NCBI GenBank assembly: GCA_021324265.1
Contig: JAJPJK010000001.1
Span: 115,617 to 179,616 of the forward strand
DNA length: 64,000 bases
Source: Thermoproteota archaeon
GTDB lineage: Archaea; Thermoproteota; Thermoprotei; Gearchaeales; Gearchaeaceae
Reading direction: 5' to 3'
Position numbers and translations under genes: made by a program. Positions within the stretch are counted from its first letter, which is position 1; each line of letters begins with the position of its first letter. Below the pieces are notes generated by a model. The model made no database searches. It saw only the letters and a list, made by a program, of their open reading frames with translations, and was not told the DNA's origin. Below are positions 43,437-53,171 of this stretch, in pieces.

Positions 43437-44036
43437 ATGGATGTTGAGATCTTGAATAAAAATGAGTTGACTATGGAGTTAAAGGTTAGTGGGATTTCTC
43501 CCCAATTCATGAACCTTTTGAGACGAGTACTTATAGCAAGGGTTCCTACAATTGCCATAGATGATGTCATCATCGTTGAGAATTCATCGATAATGTATGA
43601 TGAAATGTTAGCTCATAGGCTTGGGCTCATCCCAATAAAGGCAGACATACTCAATTTGAAGGAGGATACAATCGCTTATTTTAAGTGTGAAGTGAGTGCA
43701 GAATATGGTGATAGAGTAGTGTATTCAAGAGATTTGGTTTCTTCAGATCCTAATATCGTTCCAGCATATGATACCATACCTATATGTAAATTAGCTAGAG
43801 GGCAAAAACTTTCCTTTGAGGCAATAGCAAGAGTTAAGTATGGTTATCAGCATGCTAGATTTCAACCTGTATCAGCCTGCGCATATAAGCAGTTGGAAGA
43901 TGGTGAAACATTCATATTCAGATTTGATTCTACAGGTATAAGTGAGCCAGAAAAAATCTTGCAGAAGGGTCTAGAAGTAATTCTAAACACATATGATGAT
44001 TTATTAAAATCTATGATTTCAAAACTTAAGGAATGA
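43437..44036 (+). CDS. rpoD: DNA-directed RNA polymerase subunit D
   Basis: Alpha/Rpb3-like assembly subunit. NKNELTMELKVSGISPQFMNLLRRVLIARVPTIAIDDV region (7-45) is the dimerization core, with AHRLGLIPIKAD near 60. At 199 residues and with no Cys-rich Fe-S domain in the middle, it is the cluster-less type of archaeal D subunit. It leads the typical operon L18e-L13-S9-rpoN-enolase-S2, overlapping L18e by 4 bases. Confidence 0.95.
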   Translation: MDVEILNKNELTMELKVSGISPQFMNLLRRVLIARVPTIAIDDVIIVENSSIMYDEMLAHRLGLIPIKADILNLKEDTIAYFKCEVSAEYGDRVVYSRDLVSSDPNIVPAYDTIPICKLARGQKLSFEAIARVKYGYQHARFQPVSACAYKQLEDGETFIFRFDSTGISEPEKILQKGLEVILNTYDDLLKSMISKLKE

Positions 44037-44398
44037 CGAAAAGGACAGGTCCTACAAATCCAATCTTGAGAAAAGAGATAAGAAAACTCTATAATAGTTA
44101 CAAGATTCATGGTGCCCCAATTTGGAAATATGTAGCTGAAAAACTTAGCGTGAGCAAAAGACAGCGTGTCGCGGTGAATTTGTTAAAGCTAAATAGGTTA
44201 ACTTCAGCCAACGACAGTGTTGTGGTTCCAGGCAGAGTGTTAGGCTTCGGCTATATTGAGCATCCAATAACGATAGCAGCTTTTTACTTTTCCAAATCAG
44301 CAAGGGATAAAATAGAAAAGGTAGGTGGTAAGTGTATTACTTACGAAGAAATGATTAAAATAAATCCTAAAGGATCTAACATTAAGCTTGTGATATGA
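44033..44398 (+). CDS. rpl18e: Ribosomal protein L18e (eL18)
   Basis: Large-subunit protein of the L15 fold. RTGPTNPILRKEIRKL at the start, RVAVNLLKLNRLT near 47 and the VVPGRVLGFGYIEHPITIAAF region near 65-85 are the family motifs. Length of 121 is typical. It overlaps L13 by 4 bases. Confidence 0.95.
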   Translation: MTKRTGPTNPILRKEIRKLYNSYKIHGAPIWKYVAEKLSVSKRQRVAVNLLKLNRLTSANDSVVVPGRVLGFGYIEHPITIAAFYFSKSARDKIEKVGGKCITYEEMIKINPKGSNIKLVI

Positions 44399-44841
44399 GC
44401 TTGGCCAGCGAAATGATATTCGTAGATGCATCAGAACAAGTATTAGGTAGACTAGCGTCTCATGTAGCTAAGATGTTGCTCAATGGTTATAGTGTAGTAG
44501 TTTTTAATGCTGAAAAATGTGTGATCTCAGGTAGTAAAGAAAGAATTATTGAAAAATTCAGACAGAGATATTCTAGGAGAACGCTTAAAAATCCTGAAAA
44601 GCTAGGGCACAGAGAACCAAAGACTCCTCATGGAATAGTTAGAAGAGCAATTAGGAGAATGCTTCCTTACAAAAAGGCAAGAGGCAGAGAAGCTTTCAAG
44701 AGATTGAAGGTTTATTCTGGGAGGCCGGAAATGCCTGCGAATGCAAAAGTATTGAAATTCGATGATGCGGATTCTTCTAAGCTGGGTAAAGGTTACGTTT
44801 ATTTAGGTGAGATAGCTAAGATATTCGGCTGGAAGGAATAA
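44395..44841 (+). CDS. rpl13: Ribosomal protein L13 (uL13)
   Basis: Universal large-subunit protein. FVDASEQVLGRLASHVAKMLL (9-29), FRQRYSRRTLKNPE near 55 and the GIVRRAIRRMLPYKKARGREAFKRLKVY region near 80-107 are conserved. Length of 148 is typical. Start is ATG at 44395 overlapping the L18e stop; a second in-frame ATG six codons on would give a shorter N-terminus. Confidence 0.95.
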   Translation: MSLASEMIFVDASEQVLGRLASHVAKMLLNGYSVVVFNAEKCVISGSKERIIEKFRQRYSRRTLKNPEKLGHREPKTPHGIVRRAIRRMLPYKKARGREAFKRLKVYSGRPEMPANAKVLKFDDADSSKLGKGYVYLGEIAKIFGWKE

Positions 44842-45248
44842 TGTCACAAGTAGTAATCGCTACAGGTGAGAGAAAGACTGCCATAGCAAGGGCATATCTA
44901 AAGTATCCTGGTAAAGGAAGAATAATGGTGAACAAAAGGCCGCTTGAGTTGTTGCAGCCGTGGCTTTTCAGAAATATGATAGAAGAGCCCCTACTCTTTT
45001 TAACGAATGAGCTTAGATCATCTATAGATATATTCGTCAACGTTAGAGGAGGAGGAGTTATGGGCCAAGCGCAAGCAGCGAGGACTGCAATAGCCAATGC
45101 ACTTTTGAAGTTCACCAAATCAGAGGAGTTAAGAAAGGCTTACATGGAATATAACCCTGCTCTTCTCAAAGGAGATCCAAGGCAAGTTGAACCCAAAAAG
45201 CCTAGAGGTAAAAAAGCAAGAGCTAAAAGGCAGAAATCTTATAGATAG
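44841..45248 (+). CDS. rps9: Ribosomal protein S9 (uS9)
   Basis: Universal small-subunit protein whose C-terminal tail reaches the P-site t[24 protein letters not shown] (6-26), [22 protein letters not shown] near 67-88, and a basic tail ending [11 protein letters not shown]. Length of 135 is typical. Its start overlaps the L13 stop by one base (TAATG). Confidence 0.96.
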   Translation: MSQVVIATGERKTAIARAYLKYPGKGRIMVNKRPLELLQPWLFRNMIEEPLLFLTNELRSSIDIFVNVRGGGVMGQAQAARTAIANALLKFTKSEELRKAYMEYNPALLKGDPRQVEPKKPRGKKARAKRQKSYR

Positions 45249-45250
45249 TT

Positions 45251-45526
45251 ATGCTAGTTCCTATTCGATGCTTTACATGTGGCTATCCTATATCCAGATT
45301 TTGGGATGAGTACAAAAGAAGGGTTCAAGCAGGCGAAGATCCAGCTTCAGTTCTTGATAGGTTAGGTATTAAGCGATATTGTTGTCGTAGAATGTTTCTT
45401 TCCACATACGAGTATATGGATGATCTTATGATATACTTTAAAGGTGAGGATGTGAAAAAAAGTGATGAAACTAGCTATCTTGATGAAAACGATTTGAAAA
45501 AATCTAAGAGAAGGAAAGAAGTTTGA
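45251..45526 (+). CDS. rpoN: DNA-directed RNA polymerase subunit N
   Basis: Zinc-binding Rpb10-like subunit with CFTCGYPI (7-14) and CCRRMFL (44-50) holding the metal. The conserved core is about 65 residues; here 91, because of a charged tail (about 65-91: [19 protein letters not shown]..., ending KRRKEV) that is not usual. Archaeal operons usually carry rpoK close by, and it is not found here. It overlaps enolase by 4 bases. Confidence 0.95.
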   Translation: MLVPIRCFTCGYPISRFWDEYKRRVQAGEDPASVLDRLGIKRYCCRRMFLSTYEYMDDLMIYFKGEDVKKSDETSYLDENDLKKSKRRKEV

Positions 45527-46758
45527 GTTCTATCGAAGATATTAGACTTAGAGTTATATTCGATAGTAGAGGAGATAAAACAGTCGAGGCTGAAGTCATC
45601 ACCAAATCTTCTAGAGGAGTAGCTTCTTGTCCTGCCGGTGCAAGCAAAAGTATTTATGAGGTTGAAACAATCCCAAAAGAAGGTTTAAACTCTGCAATTA
45701 CAGACTTTAATAAAAAAGTTAAGCCCAAGCTTTTGGGCATTGACGTAAGAAATCAAGAGGAAATAGATTCTATCCTTATTCAATTGGATGGAACGGAGAG
45801 GCTAGAAAAATATGGTGCTGCTATAATCCTGTCTGTATCTATAGCTGTTTTGAAGGCAGCTGCTATGTACGAAAAAAAGGCAATTTTTGAGTACATTAAA
45901 CCTTTCACAGACTATAGCCTTCCAAGACCGCTGGGTAACATCATAGGTGGAGGGAAGCATGCAAGGGGTAGATCGATAGATATACAAGAGATTCTAGTTT
46001 TTTGTGAAAATGCTTCCAGTATAGAGGAAGCAATTGAAGCAAACATAAAGATGCATAGGAAGCTCTTCAAGCTCTTATCTATTAATGATCCTAATTTCGC
46101 AGGAGGAAAGAATGATGAAGGAGCATTAGTAACAAGAATGCCTTTGAAGAAAGTTTTGAGTCTCGTTAAGCAAGCAAAGCAAGAGCTTGAAAAAGAAGAT
46201 GGGAAAAAAATGATTATTGGTCTTGATGTTGCAGCTTCTTCGCTTTGGAATGGTAGTAAATATGAGTACAGTGTAGAAAACAAGACACTTACAGAAAGTG
46301 AACAGATGGAATTCATTTCTCGCATCATTGAAGATTTCGATATCTATTATGTAGAGGATCCATTTCATGAAGATGCTTTCAATTCTTTTTCAGAACTTCA
46401 AGAAAAATATAAAGACGTGCTTGTAGTTGGGGATGATTTATTTGCTTCAAACGAAGAACGTTTAAGGAAAGGTATAATTAACAAGGTAGCTAAAGGAATT
46501 ATAATTAAGCCGAATCAAGTAGGGACGATTACTAGGATAACTCGTACCATAAAAACTGCATTGGATAATGGAATAAAACCAATTGTTTCTCATCGCTCAG
46601 GTGAAACTGAAGACAATTTCATCGCTCATCTTGCAACCGCTTACTCTGCGCCATTGATAAAGACTGGAACAATTGGCGGTGAAAGGGTTGTTAAGTTAAA
46701 TGAGCTCATAAGAATAGCTGAATACCTTGGACCTAGAGCAAAGCTTGGTAAGCTTTAA
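45523..46758 (+). CDS. eno: Enolase (phosphopyruvate hydratase)
   Basis: Interconverts 2-phosphoglycerate and phosphoenolpyruvate. Metal ligands and catalytic residues: [10 protein letters not shown] near 142-151 (His), KNDEGALV near 194 (Glu), VEDPF near 280, GDDLFASN near 304, KPNQVGT near 330 and SHRSGETED near 357. The start is TTG at 45523, overlapping the rpoN stop; the N-terminus is slightly shorter than in bacteria. Length of 411 is normal for archaea. Confidence 0.95.
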   Translation: MSSIEDIRLRVIFDSRGDKTVEAEVITKSSRGVASCPAGASKSIYEVETIPKEGLNSAITDFNKKVKPKLLGIDVRNQEEIDSILIQLDGTERLEKYGAAIILSVSIAVLKAAAMYEKKAIFEYIKPFTDYSLPRPLGNIIGGGKHARGRSIDIQEILVFCENASSIEEAIEANIKMHRKLFKLLSINDPNFAGGKNDEGALVTRMPLKKVLSLVKQAKQELEKEDGKKMIIGLDVAASSLWNGSKYEYSVENKTLTESEQMEFISRIIEDFDIYYVEDPFHEDAFNSFSELQEKYKDVLVVGDDLFASNEERLRKGIINKVAKGIIIKPNQVGTITRITRTIKTALDNGIKPIVSHRSGETEDNFIAHLATAYSAPLIKTGTIGGERVVKLNELIRIAEYLGPRAKLGKL

Positions 46759-46784
46759 TATAACATCCATCGATTAATCTACTA

Positions 46785-47423
46785 ATGTCTGATTTAGGCT
46801 CAGAGTTTAAAGAAGAGGAACAGCTTATCTTAGCTCCTACAGAGCTCTATATCGATGCTACACTACCGTTAGGCACGAAATTCAAATCTAAATATATGAA
46901 AAATTTCATCTATAGAACTAGACCTGAAGGGATACATATCATAGATGTAAGAAGCATCGATGAGCGCATAAGGATTGCGGGTAAGTTTTTATCTTTCTAT
47001 GAGAGTGAAAAGATTCTCGTTGTCGCTTCAAGGCCTTTTGCCATAAAACCTGCAACAGTTTTCGCAAAAGTTATTGGTGCTAAAGTGATAACAGAGCGCT
47101 TCTTACCTGGAACGCTAACAAATCCATCTTTGGGCACATATATAGAGGTAGATTTACTATTTTTGAATGATCCATACCAAGATTCTCAAGCTCTAGATGA
47201 GGCTACGAAGATAGGAATACCAGTAGTAGCGCTTTGTGATACTGAGCATTCATGTGAGAACGTTGATTTGGTCATACCATGCAACAATAAAGGAAGAAAG
47301 GCTTTAGCAACAGTTTATTGGCTCTTGGCTAGACAAGTTTTGAGGGAGAAAAAACTCATAACGAGTCCTGACCAATTTAATTACTCTATAGAGGATTTCG
47401 AAACAGAACTAGTAGAAGCTTAA
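46785..47423 (+). CDS. rps2: Ribosomal protein S2 (uS2)
   Basis: Small-subunit protein. FIYRTRPEGIHIIDVR near 43-58, RFLPGTLTNPSLGTY near 106-120 and the GIPVVALCDTEHSCENVDLVIPCNNKGRKALATVYWLLARQ region near 145-180 are the archaeal/eukaryotic S2 signatures. Length of 212 is typical. It ends 5 bases before the opposing ATP-cone gene's stop, tail to tail. Confidence 0.96.
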   Translation: MSDLGSEFKEEEQLILAPTELYIDATLPLGTKFKSKYMKNFIYRTRPEGIHIIDVRSIDERIRIAGKFLSFYESEKILVVASRPFAIKPATVFAKVIGAKVITERFLPGTLTNPSLGTYIEVDLLFLNDPYQDSQALDEATKIGIPVVALCDTEHSCENVDLVIPCNNKGRKALATVYWLLARQVLREKKLITSPDQFNYSIEDFETELVEA

Positions 47424-47428
47424 AAAAA

Positions 47429-47722
47429 TTAACTCAATTCTTTTTCACTAGATCTCCTTTTCACCGCTCTATCGAAGATAATCCAATTGTTATACCATTC
47501 CTCCTTCTCTTTCTTCAATAAAATGAGTGTTTCTTTCATCAATTCTTTTGTAGATATTTTCTCTGTATTATTTTCGAGTAATTTGCCTATGATTACGAAA
47601 GTAATTTTCCTTGCAACCTCAGGAGGCGCGCCTGTTTTAAGTATACTGACAATTAATTTTTCAGGCACAAAATCCTCTTCACTACCATCTCTTTTAGTAA
47701 CTTTAATTTTAAAGCTATACAT
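47429..47722 (-). CDS. Stand-alone ATP-cone domain protein
   Basis: A 97-residue protein made almost wholly of one ATP-cone domain: VTKRDGSEEDFVPEKLIVSILKTGAPPEVA (about 8-37) is the nucleotide-binding beta hairpin and helix, as in ribonucleotide reductases and NrdR. It has no zinc ribbon or reductase part. Alone, it may be a nucleotide-sensing regulator. It is a single leftward gene between rps2 and the divergent MEMO gene. Confidence 0.82.
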   Translation of the reverse strand: MYSFKIKVTKRDGSEEDFVPEKLIVSILKTGAPPEVARKITFVIIGKLLENNTEKISTKELMKETLILLKKEKEEWYNNWIIFDRAVKRRSSEKELS

Positions 47723-47754
47723 AACATAAAACGTTTTAAACGCTTATATTATTG

Positions 47755-48606
47755 ATGATAAGGAAATCTGCTGTAGCAGGATATTTTTATGAGAAGGACA
47801 GAGAAGCGCTCGTTAGGCAGATAGAAGGATGTTTTAAGCATGAATTCGGTCCAGGAAAACTAGCACATGTCAGTGAAAGAAAAGAAATAACCATACCTGC
47901 TTTCATCGTACCCCATGCAGGCTATATGTACAGTGGCCCTGTCGCTGCTCATGCATACAAATTATTGGCTGAGACTGAAAAACCGGATATCTTCATTATT
48001 TTAGGTCCGAATCACACAGGTTATGGAGAGCTTGTGTCTATAATGCCGCAAGGTGAGTGGGAAACACCACTTGGGAAAGTGAGGATAAATGAAGAAATAG
48101 CAAAAAAGATTCTCACATCATACAAAATGGTAAGGCCAGATATGTATGCTCATCTCTATGAACATTCAATAGAGGTTCAGCTACCTTTTCTTCAATATAT
48201 TTTCAAAGACTTTGAATTTGTTCCAATATGCATAATGCTTCAGACACTCGAGGTCGCGACAGAATTGGCAAAAGTTCTGAAGGATATTGTAAATGAGTAT
48301 AGCGCTGTGGTTCTCGCATCTACTGATCTCAATCATTACGAAAACAATGAGATTACCTATAAAAAGGATTCAAAGGTTATAGAAAATGTTCAAAATCTTG
48401 ATGCAGAGGGTCTTTTTAAGGCAATCGAAAGATATGACATTTCGATGTGCGGTCCTTGTCCTACAGCTACTGTTTTGAACCTATCAAAGCTAATAGGCGT
48501 AAATAACGTTAAAATATTGAAGCATGCAACATCAGGCGATATAGAGGGGAAGAAATCTAGCGTTGTAGGCTACTTAGCTGCAGCTTTCGAAATCAAAAGA
48601 CCTTAA
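47755..48606 (+). CDS. MEMO1-family protein (AmmeMemoRadiSam system protein B)
   Basis: A member of the MEMO family, related to extradiol dioxygenases but of unknown activity. SAVAGYFYEKDREAL near 4-18, PHAGYMYSGPVAAHAYKLL near 53-71, LGPNHTGYG near 84 and STDLNHYEN near 190 carry the conserved His residues. I chose the ATG at 47755, one codon after an in-frame TTG. The gene commonly precedes lipid genes in archaea, and here is convergent with mevalonate kinase (14-base overlap). Confidence 0.93.
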   Translation: MIRKSAVAGYFYEKDREALVRQIEGCFKHEFGPGKLAHVSERKEITIPAFIVPHAGYMYSGPVAAHAYKLLAETEKPDIFIILGPNHTGYGELVSIMPQGEWETPLGKVRINEEIAKKILTSYKMVRPDMYAHLYEHSIEVQLPFLQYIFKDFEFVPICIMLQTLEVATELAKVLKDIVNEYSAVVLASTDLNHYENNEITYKKDSKVIENVQNLDAEGLFKAIERYDISMCGPCPTATVLNLSKLIGVNNVKILKHATSGDIEGKKSSVVGYLAAAFEIKRP

Positions 48607-49576
48607 CACCTTCATCAACTATTTTTGCCTCATATACAAACTTCGCTCGCTTAGTCAAAGCTTCTTTAACTCTTTCCAAAGAATCCTTATCGACAAGCGC
48701 AAACATAACACCTCCTTTTCCTGCGCCTGTGAGCTTTGCGCCATATGCTCCTTTCTTCCTAGCAATATTGACGAGAAGATCTATCTTAAACGTGGACAGT
48801 CCTAGTGCTGAGAGTAGTTCGTGGTTTATATTTAATAGTTTCCCAGCGTTGACTAAATCTTCATTTTTCAAATAGTCAACTAATTTTTTCGTAAGCGCTC
48901 CAGCTGAGATGTACAATGGGTTAATTATTTCAGGAAAACTTTTTTTGAGATTGAGCACCTCTTCAACAATCTTTCCTGTAGGCATCCTTTTTCCAGTGTA
49001 TGCAATCAAGAAAATCGCCTTTTCGCTTCTCTTAAGAATCACAGGCTTCTCTCCTTTTTTGTATAATATCATTCCCCCATAGGTACTGATTGTTATATCT
49101 ATACCCGAAGGATTTTTGTGTACAATCCTTTCAGCTTCAAAAGCAGCCTTCCAAACAGTTTCCTTATTTAATTCAAATCCTAAAAGCTTCATCGTAGCTG
49201 CTGAGGCAGCAACTGCAACCGCTGCAGATGACCCAAGTCCTGCTGACGGAGGTATTTTTGAGTTGATGTAGATATCAATGCCAGTATTTACATTTAAAAA
49301 ATCCATCGTTTTCCTTACAGCTCTCAAAATGGGTCTTAAAGTCTTCTTTGTTTTCTCCTTTCCAGTATAGTCAATGATCCTTTCATTAAGTGTGCTCTTG
49401 ATCACGTGCTTCCTATTATCTAGATCCACGCTTTCTATTCTTATTGCATTTTCATAACTTTCTTCTGCAGTTACATCTGCGAACAGGTCTATTGCAGATG
49501 CTATAGCAGGTTCTCCTTCTACTACGAAGTGTTCTCCAGCTATGATGATCTTAGATGGAGCTAGCGCTCTTGCCAC
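48593..49576 (-). CDS. mvk: Mevalonate kinase
   Basis: GHMP kinase of the mevalonate pathway. PPSAGLGSSAAVAVAASAATM near 112-132 is the ATP-binding loop, HKNPSGIDITISTYGG near 153-168 an active-site motif, and LTGAGKGGVMFALV near 279-292 the third GHMP motif. Length of 327 is typical. Start is GTG. It diverges from isopentenyl phosphate kinase, the gene for a later step of the same pathway. Confidence 0.94.
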   Translation of the reverse strand: MARALAPSKIIIAGEHFVVEGEPAIASAIDLFADVTAEESYENAIRIESVDLDNRKHVIKSTLNERIIDYTGKEKTKKTLRPILRAVRKTMDFLNVNTGIDIYINSKIPPSAGLGSSAAVAVAASAATMKLLGFELNKETVWKAAFEAERIVHKNPSGIDITISTYGGMILYKKGEKPVILKRSEKAIFLIAYTGKRMPTGKIVEEVLNLKKSFPEIINPLYISAGALTKKLVDYLKNEDLVNAGKLLNINHELLSALGLSTFKIDLLVNIARKKGAYGAKLTGAGKGGVMFALVDKDSLERVKEALTKRAKFVYEAKIVDEGVKVF

Positions 49577-49624
49577 GCTCTCTTAATGTAATAAAAGATT
49601 AAATCATTGACCCTCTTTTCTCTT

Positions 49625-50401
49625 ATGGATAGTTTCGTAATCAAGCTCGGTGGTTCCGTTATAAGCTACAAAGACAAACCGTTGAAAGCGAGGATTAGTG
49701 ACATAAACAGATTGGCTAGAGAAATTTCAGAGGTTTTAGGAAACAGGAGGTTATGTATAGTGCATGGAGGAGGGAGTTTCGGGCATTATGTAGCAAAGAA
49801 ATATGGTATCCATATGGGTATGCCTAGGATTAAAATCGGTCTTTCGATCCTCGAATATGAGATGAGGAGGTTAAATCTCATGATCGTTAATGCAATGATA
49901 AATCATGGCGTACCAGTACTTCCTTTTTCACCCTCTAATATAATGGTAACAGATAACGGCATGGTTTCCACATTTTTCAAAGATTCATTGCTCAAAGCGT
50001 TAGAATGGGGTTATGTGCCCTTACTATATGGTGACTTTGTATTTGATGAGCGCAAATCATGTGTAATTTATTCCGGTGATCAGCTTTGTTTGGAGGTTAG
50101 TAAGCTAATGAATGCTTCAACGATAATATTTTGTTTAGATGTCGCCGGGATTTATGATAAGGATCCAAAGAAATTCAATGACGCAAAACTCATAAAAGAG
50201 CTCAATCATGACGAAATACCTAAGTTTCTCAGTGGCGTGAGCAAGGGAGATGACGTAACAGGCGGCCTATACAACAAAATATCTGTAGCATATGAGGCTG
50301 CGAAGATTGGCATAAAATCTGTTTTCATCAATGGATTGGCACATAATATTTTGCCAAAGGTAATCAAAGGTGAAGATTTCATTGGTTCTTTGATATATTA
50401 A
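49625..50401 (+). CDS. ipk: Isopentenyl phosphate kinase
   Basis: Makes isopentenyl diphosphate in the archaeal mevalonate route. Amino-acid-kinase fold with KLGGSVISYKDKP at the start and VHGGGSFGHYVAKKYGI near 43-59, whose His is characteristic of IPK. FCLDVAGIYDKDPK near 170 is the nucleotide site. I chose the ATG at 49625; an upstream in-frame start at 49607 would add six unlikely residues. Next is the prenyl synthase gene, which uses its product. Confidence 0.93.
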   Translation: MDSFVIKLGGSVISYKDKPLKARISDINRLAREISEVLGNRRLCIVHGGGSFGHYVAKKYGIHMGMPRIKIGLSILEYEMRRLNLMIVNAMINHGVPVLPFSPSNIMVTDNGMVSTFFKDSLLKALEWGYVPLLYGDFVFDERKSCVIYSGDQLCLEVSKLMNASTIIFCLDVAGIYDKDPKKFNDAKLIKELNHDEIPKFLSGVSKGDDVTGGLYNKISVAYEAAKIGIKSVFINGLAHNILPKVIKGEDFIGSLIY

Positions 50402-50429
50402 TTTAAGTCGATCAAATGAAAATAGTGAG

Positions 50430-51389
50430 ATGCAAGATATAAAAGAAGTAGCCAATCAAGTAACTAAAAGAATAGTTGAATATATTTCAGAGCTTAGGCC
50501 AGAAATTTTGAGAGATTCCTCAGCTCATCTCATAATCTCGGGCGGCAAGAGGTTAAGACCTTATCTTTTGTTGAAGATTGCAGAGCTTTACGGATGCGAT
50601 TTCGAAAGCGCAATTTATGCTGGTATCTCAGTAGAACTAATCCACAATTTCAGCTTGGTTCATGATGACATAATGGATAACGATGAATTCAGGCATGGTA
50701 AACCAACCGTTCATGTAGTTTATGGAATTCCTTTCGCTATACTTGCAGGTGACACTTTATTTTCTCTCGCATTCAATGCGCTTAATAGGGTCGAAACGTC
50801 GAAGGAAAGAAAGCTTAGGCTTTTTAAAGAGTTATCACTCGCTACATTGAGGCTTTCTATAGGCCAGGCATATGATATGTATTTATCGTCTTCTAAGAAA
50901 ATGGGAAGAAGGTTGTATTTAGAAACCGTTGAGAACAAAACTGCAGCTCTCTTTGAGTGCAGTGCAGTTATGGGAGCAATATTAGGCGGTGCTAAGAATG
51001 AAGAAATTGAGAATATTAGGCGTGCTGTGCGCTATGCAGGAATAGCATTTCAAATTAAAGATGATATACTTGGAGTATTCGGTGATCCTAAAGTTACAGG
51101 TAAACCTGTAGGAAACGATATAAGAGAAGGTAAGAAGACTCTCATCGCAGTTTTTGCACATGCTTTGCTAAGAGATAAACTCTTCAGTTATCTGGGGAAT
51201 AAGGCAGTAGGAGAGGAGGAGATGAAGGCTTTCATAGAGGAATTAAGGGTTAAGGGAATTTATGAAATGACAATGAAGGAAGCTAAGAAGTATGAGGACA
51301 GAGCTTTCTATTATGTTAAGAAGTTAACTCCCAGCGTAGGCCAGTTCCTTACATCCTTCATTTCATTTCTTGTTGAAAGGGAGTTTTAA
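50430..51389 (+). CDS. Geranylgeranyl/polyprenyl diphosphate synthase
   Basis: Condenses isoprenoid units for archaeal lipids. The first Asp-rich motif is LVHDDIMDND near 74-83, and the second QIKDDILGVFGD near 209-220; GGKRLRPYL near 34-42 binds diphosphate. Length of 319 is typical. It ends one base into the gltX start (TAATG), forming the IPK-prenyl synthase-GluRS operon. Chain length cannot be read with confidence, but C20 is likely. Confidence 0.92.
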   Translation: MQDIKEVANQVTKRIVEYISELRPEILRDSSAHLIISGGKRLRPYLLLKIAELYGCDFESAIYAGISVELIHNFSLVHDDIMDNDEFRHGKPTVHVVYGIPFAILAGDTLFSLAFNALNRVETSKERKLRLFKELSLATLRLSIGQAYDMYLSSSKKMGRRLYLETVENKTAALFECSAVMGAILGGAKNEEIENIRRAVRYAGIAFQIKDDILGVFGDPKVTGKPVGNDIREGKKTLIAVFAHALLRDKLFSYLGNKAVGEEEMKAFIEELRVKGIYEMTMKEAKKYEDRAFYYVKKLTPSVGQFLTSFISFLVEREF

Positions 51390-53164
51390 TGAGTCAGGAA
51401 ATAAGAGACTTATTGTTTAGGAAGTCGCTTTCTAATGCTTACAAGCATGAAGGAAAGGCAGATCTTGATGCCGTCATAAGAAAAATCATCTTTCTTCGAC
51501 CAGATCTCAGACCAAAGATTAAGGAAATAATTCCTATAGCCAAAGAGATAATAGCACAGGTAAACTCTCTTTCGCTTGATGAGCAATACAATTATCTCAT
51601 AGCAAAATATCCAGAAGAATTAAAAGAAGAAAAGATTGAAACAAAAAAATTTGAATTGCCGCCACTTGAGGGGGCAGAGCAAGGAAAAGTTATAACAAGA
51701 TTTGCACCTAATCCAGATGGCCCTCTTCATATAGGAAATATAAGGGCAATGTTGTTATCGCATGAATATGCAAGAATATATCAAGGTAAATTTATACTCA
51801 GACTTGAGGACACAGATCCTAGGACTAAAAAACCAATTCTCCATATCTATAATGATGAGAAAAGGGATTATGAATATATATTAAGAGATTTGGAATGGTT
51901 TGAAGCTTATCCTGATGAAATCTACATCCAATCGGACAGACTTAAAATCTATTACGATGTGGCAAGAGAACTTTTTTCAAAAGAGGCATTATATGTTTGT
52001 TTTTGTAGTAAGGAGGAGATATCGAAGAAGCGAGTTGCTGGTCTTCAATGCGAGCATAGAAATAGAGGGATTGAAGAGAATCTAAGGGATTTCGAAGCAT
52101 TGATCCAAGGATCTTTAATAGAACAACAGCCTGTAGTAAGAATTAAGACCGATCTAAGCCATCCAGATCCCAGCGTTAGAGATTGGATAGCTTTCAGAGT
52201 CATCGATCCAGTTAAGTATCCTCATCCTAGGATTTCTGCTATAGAATCCTATCTCGGTCATAAACCGTATCTCTGGCCTACGTACAATTTTGCCTCGACG
52301 ATCGATGACCATCTCATGGGTATTACTCACATATTCAGAGCAAAAGAACATATGGGAAATACTGTAAAGCAATCGTTTATATATAAAGCTATGAATTGGA
52401 TTCAGCCTTTTACAATTCACTATGGAAGGATAAAATTTGAGGGTGCAGTGCTTTCGAAAAGCAAAATAATCGATGGAATAAAGAAGGGGATCTACGAAGG
52501 GTTCCAAGATGTAGATCTTGCAACGATAATGGCTTTTAGAATGAGGGGTTTCCTAGCTAAATCAATAAAGCAAGCAATACTTGAGATGGGGGCTAAGCCT
52601 GTTGAAGCTAAAATAAGTTTTGAGACTTTACATGCAATAAATAGGAAGATCATAGATCCCATTGCAGATAGATATTTCTTTGTTCCCAATCCAGTATCGG
52701 TAAAGCTAAGACTTGATCAACGCGTCTTGATTAGAAGACAACTTCATCCTTCAAGAAATGATTTCTTTGAGTTTGAGCTTTCTCCAAAAAACGGTTATGT
52801 TGACATTTTCCTCGATTCTAGAGATATTCAAGACAACTTCGAAGTCCGCCTTATTGAGTTAGGGAATTTTAGAATAACGAGAAGAGAGAATTTCTACGAA
52901 GGAATACTTCTCGGAGATCAATCACTGGAATATGCCAGAGAGAAGAAATTAAGATTAATTCAATGGGTAAGCGAGGATCACAGTATTAACGCAGTGGTTA
53001 AAGTTCCTTCCTATATATTTGGGAAGAAAAACATTTATGGAAAAGTTGAAGATCATGTTAAGAATTTGAAGCCTAATACCTTTATACAATTCGTAAGAAA
53101 CTTTTTCGTGAAGTTTCACGGAATAGATAACAAGGATGCAATCTTCTACTATCTGCACGACTAG
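51389..53164 (+). CDS. gltX: Glutamyl-tRNA synthetase (archaeal type)
   Basis: Class I synthetase with HIGH-type HIGNIRAML near 114-122, RLEDTDPRT near 141-149 and KMSKS-type VLSKSKI near 355. It belongs to the archaeal/eukaryotic GlxRS group, probably charging both tRNA-Glu and tRNA-Gln if an amidotransferase is present. Length of 591 includes an N-terminal helical domain. Last gene of its operon. Confidence 0.95.
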   Translation: MSQEIRDLLFRKSLSNAYKHEGKADLDAVIRKIIFLRPDLRPKIKEIIPIAKEIIAQVNSLSLDEQYNYLIAKYPEELKEEKIETKKFELPPLEGAEQGKVITRFAPNPDGPLHIGNIRAMLLSHEYARIYQGKFILRLEDTDPRTKKPILHIYNDEKRDYEYILRDLEWFEAYPDEIYIQSDRLKIYYDVARELFSKEALYVCFCSKEEISKKRVAGLQCEHRNRGIEENLRDFEALIQGSLIEQQPVVRIKTDLSHPDPSVRDWIAFRVIDPVKYPHPRISAIESYLGHKPYLWPTYNFASTIDDHLMGITHIFRAKEHMGNTVKQSFIYKAMNWIQPFTIHYGRIKFEGAVLSKSKIIDGIKKGIYEGFQDVDLATIMAFRMRGFLAKSIKQAILEMGAKPVEAKISFETLHAINRKIIDPIADRYFFVPNPVSVKLRLDQRVLIRRQLHPSRNDFFEFELSPKNGYVDIFLDSRDIQDNFEVRLIELGNFRITRRENFYEGILLGDQSLEYAREKKLRLIQWVSEDHSINAVVKVPSYIFGKKNIYGKVEDHVKNLKPNTFIQFVRNFFVKFHGIDNKDAIFYYLHD

Positions 53165-53171
53165 GAAAATA

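Noticed and set aside
45527-45560. Search for rpoK or another small gene between rpoN and enolase
   Set aside because: The two genes overlap by four bases, leaving no room.
47429-47722. The 97-residue gene as the missing glycine cleavage H protein
   Set aside because: No lipoyl-lysine motif; the sequence is an ATP-cone.
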